This document shows, in pieces, positions 5,822 to 5,827 of a stretch of 5,827 nucleotides of DNA. The notes under the pieces are model-generated. The model made no database searches. It saw only the letters and a list, made by a program, of their open reading frames with translations, and was not told the origin of the DNA. Source of the stretch: an uncultured Eubacteriales bacterium (GTDB taxonomy: Bacteria; Bacillota; Clostridia; Christensenellales; Borkfalkiaceae); assembly GCA_905211955.1 (NCBI GenBank), contig CAJMCT010000065.1, positions 1 to 5,827 of the forward strand. The letters run 5' to 3'. Position 1 is the first letter of the stretch, and each line of letters begins with the position of its first letter. The position numbers and the translations under genes are program-made.

Positions 5822-5827
5822 ATTATA
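5822..5827 (-). promoter_or_regulatory. Possible -10 box of trmO at the window edge
   Basis: Read on the minus strand, the last six bases are TATAAT, a perfect -10 hexamer only nine bases before the trmO ATG. If used, transcription would begin about 3 nt before the start codon, giving a nearly leaderless mRNA. The -35 position lies outside the window, and TATAAT is easily met by chance in such AT-rich DNA. Confidence 0.35.

Noticed and set aside
1..5827. Mobile elements, CRISPR arrays, tRNA or rRNA genes
   Set aside because: No transposase, terminal inverted repeats, regularly spaced direct repeats or structured RNA were seen on either strand.

Overview
This window looks like a chromosomal housekeeping segment of a low-GC Gram-positive bacterium, most likely a Clostridia-type Bacillota, perhaps an uncultured gut lineage. 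The evidence is the AT-rich intergenic DNA and A-tracts, the short Gram-positive form of GyrB (636 residues, without the proteobacterial insertion), and GyrA text such as VNVSRAIPDVRDG. All five tryptophan codons I checked are TGG and all five genes stop at TAA, so the standard code fits. The taxonomic call rests on remembered family patterns, not on a search.

Layout from left to right: (1) 1-252 (+), an 83-residue helical protein of unknown function with one TPR-like repeat, possibly cut by the window edge. (2) 267-293, a hairpin terminator between converging genes. (3) 297-446 (-), a 49-residue protein with eight cysteines in four CxxC pairs; it resembles a miniature FYVE/RING-type zinc finger. 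(4) 447-634, a divergent intergenic region with A-tracts, a 22-bp perfect palindrome at 531-552 and a good sigma-A promoter at 568-596. (5) 635-2545 (+) gyrB and 2569-5085 (+) gyrA, 23 bp apart and almost certainly one transcript. (6) 5096-5136, a strong terminator. (7) 5126-5812 (-), a TrmO/TsaA-family tRNA methyltransferase that converges on gyrA and appears to lack a Shine-Dalgarno sequence.

GyrB (ATPase and TOPRIM) and GyrA (DNA cleavage and wrapping) form the A2B2 DNA gyrase, which introduces negative supercoils. The tRNA methyltransferase acts on position 37 of certain tRNAs and has no evident functional link to gyrase. The cysteine-rich protein shares its divergent control region with gyrB, so joint regulation through the palindrome is possible but unproven.

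I see no phage, transposon, CRISPR array or RNA gene, and no clear new multi-gene system. The points most worth a second look are the FYVE/RING-like miniprotein, the palindrome upstream of gyrB, the Gln at the usual coumarin-binding Arg of GyrB, and the SD-less start of the methyltransferase.
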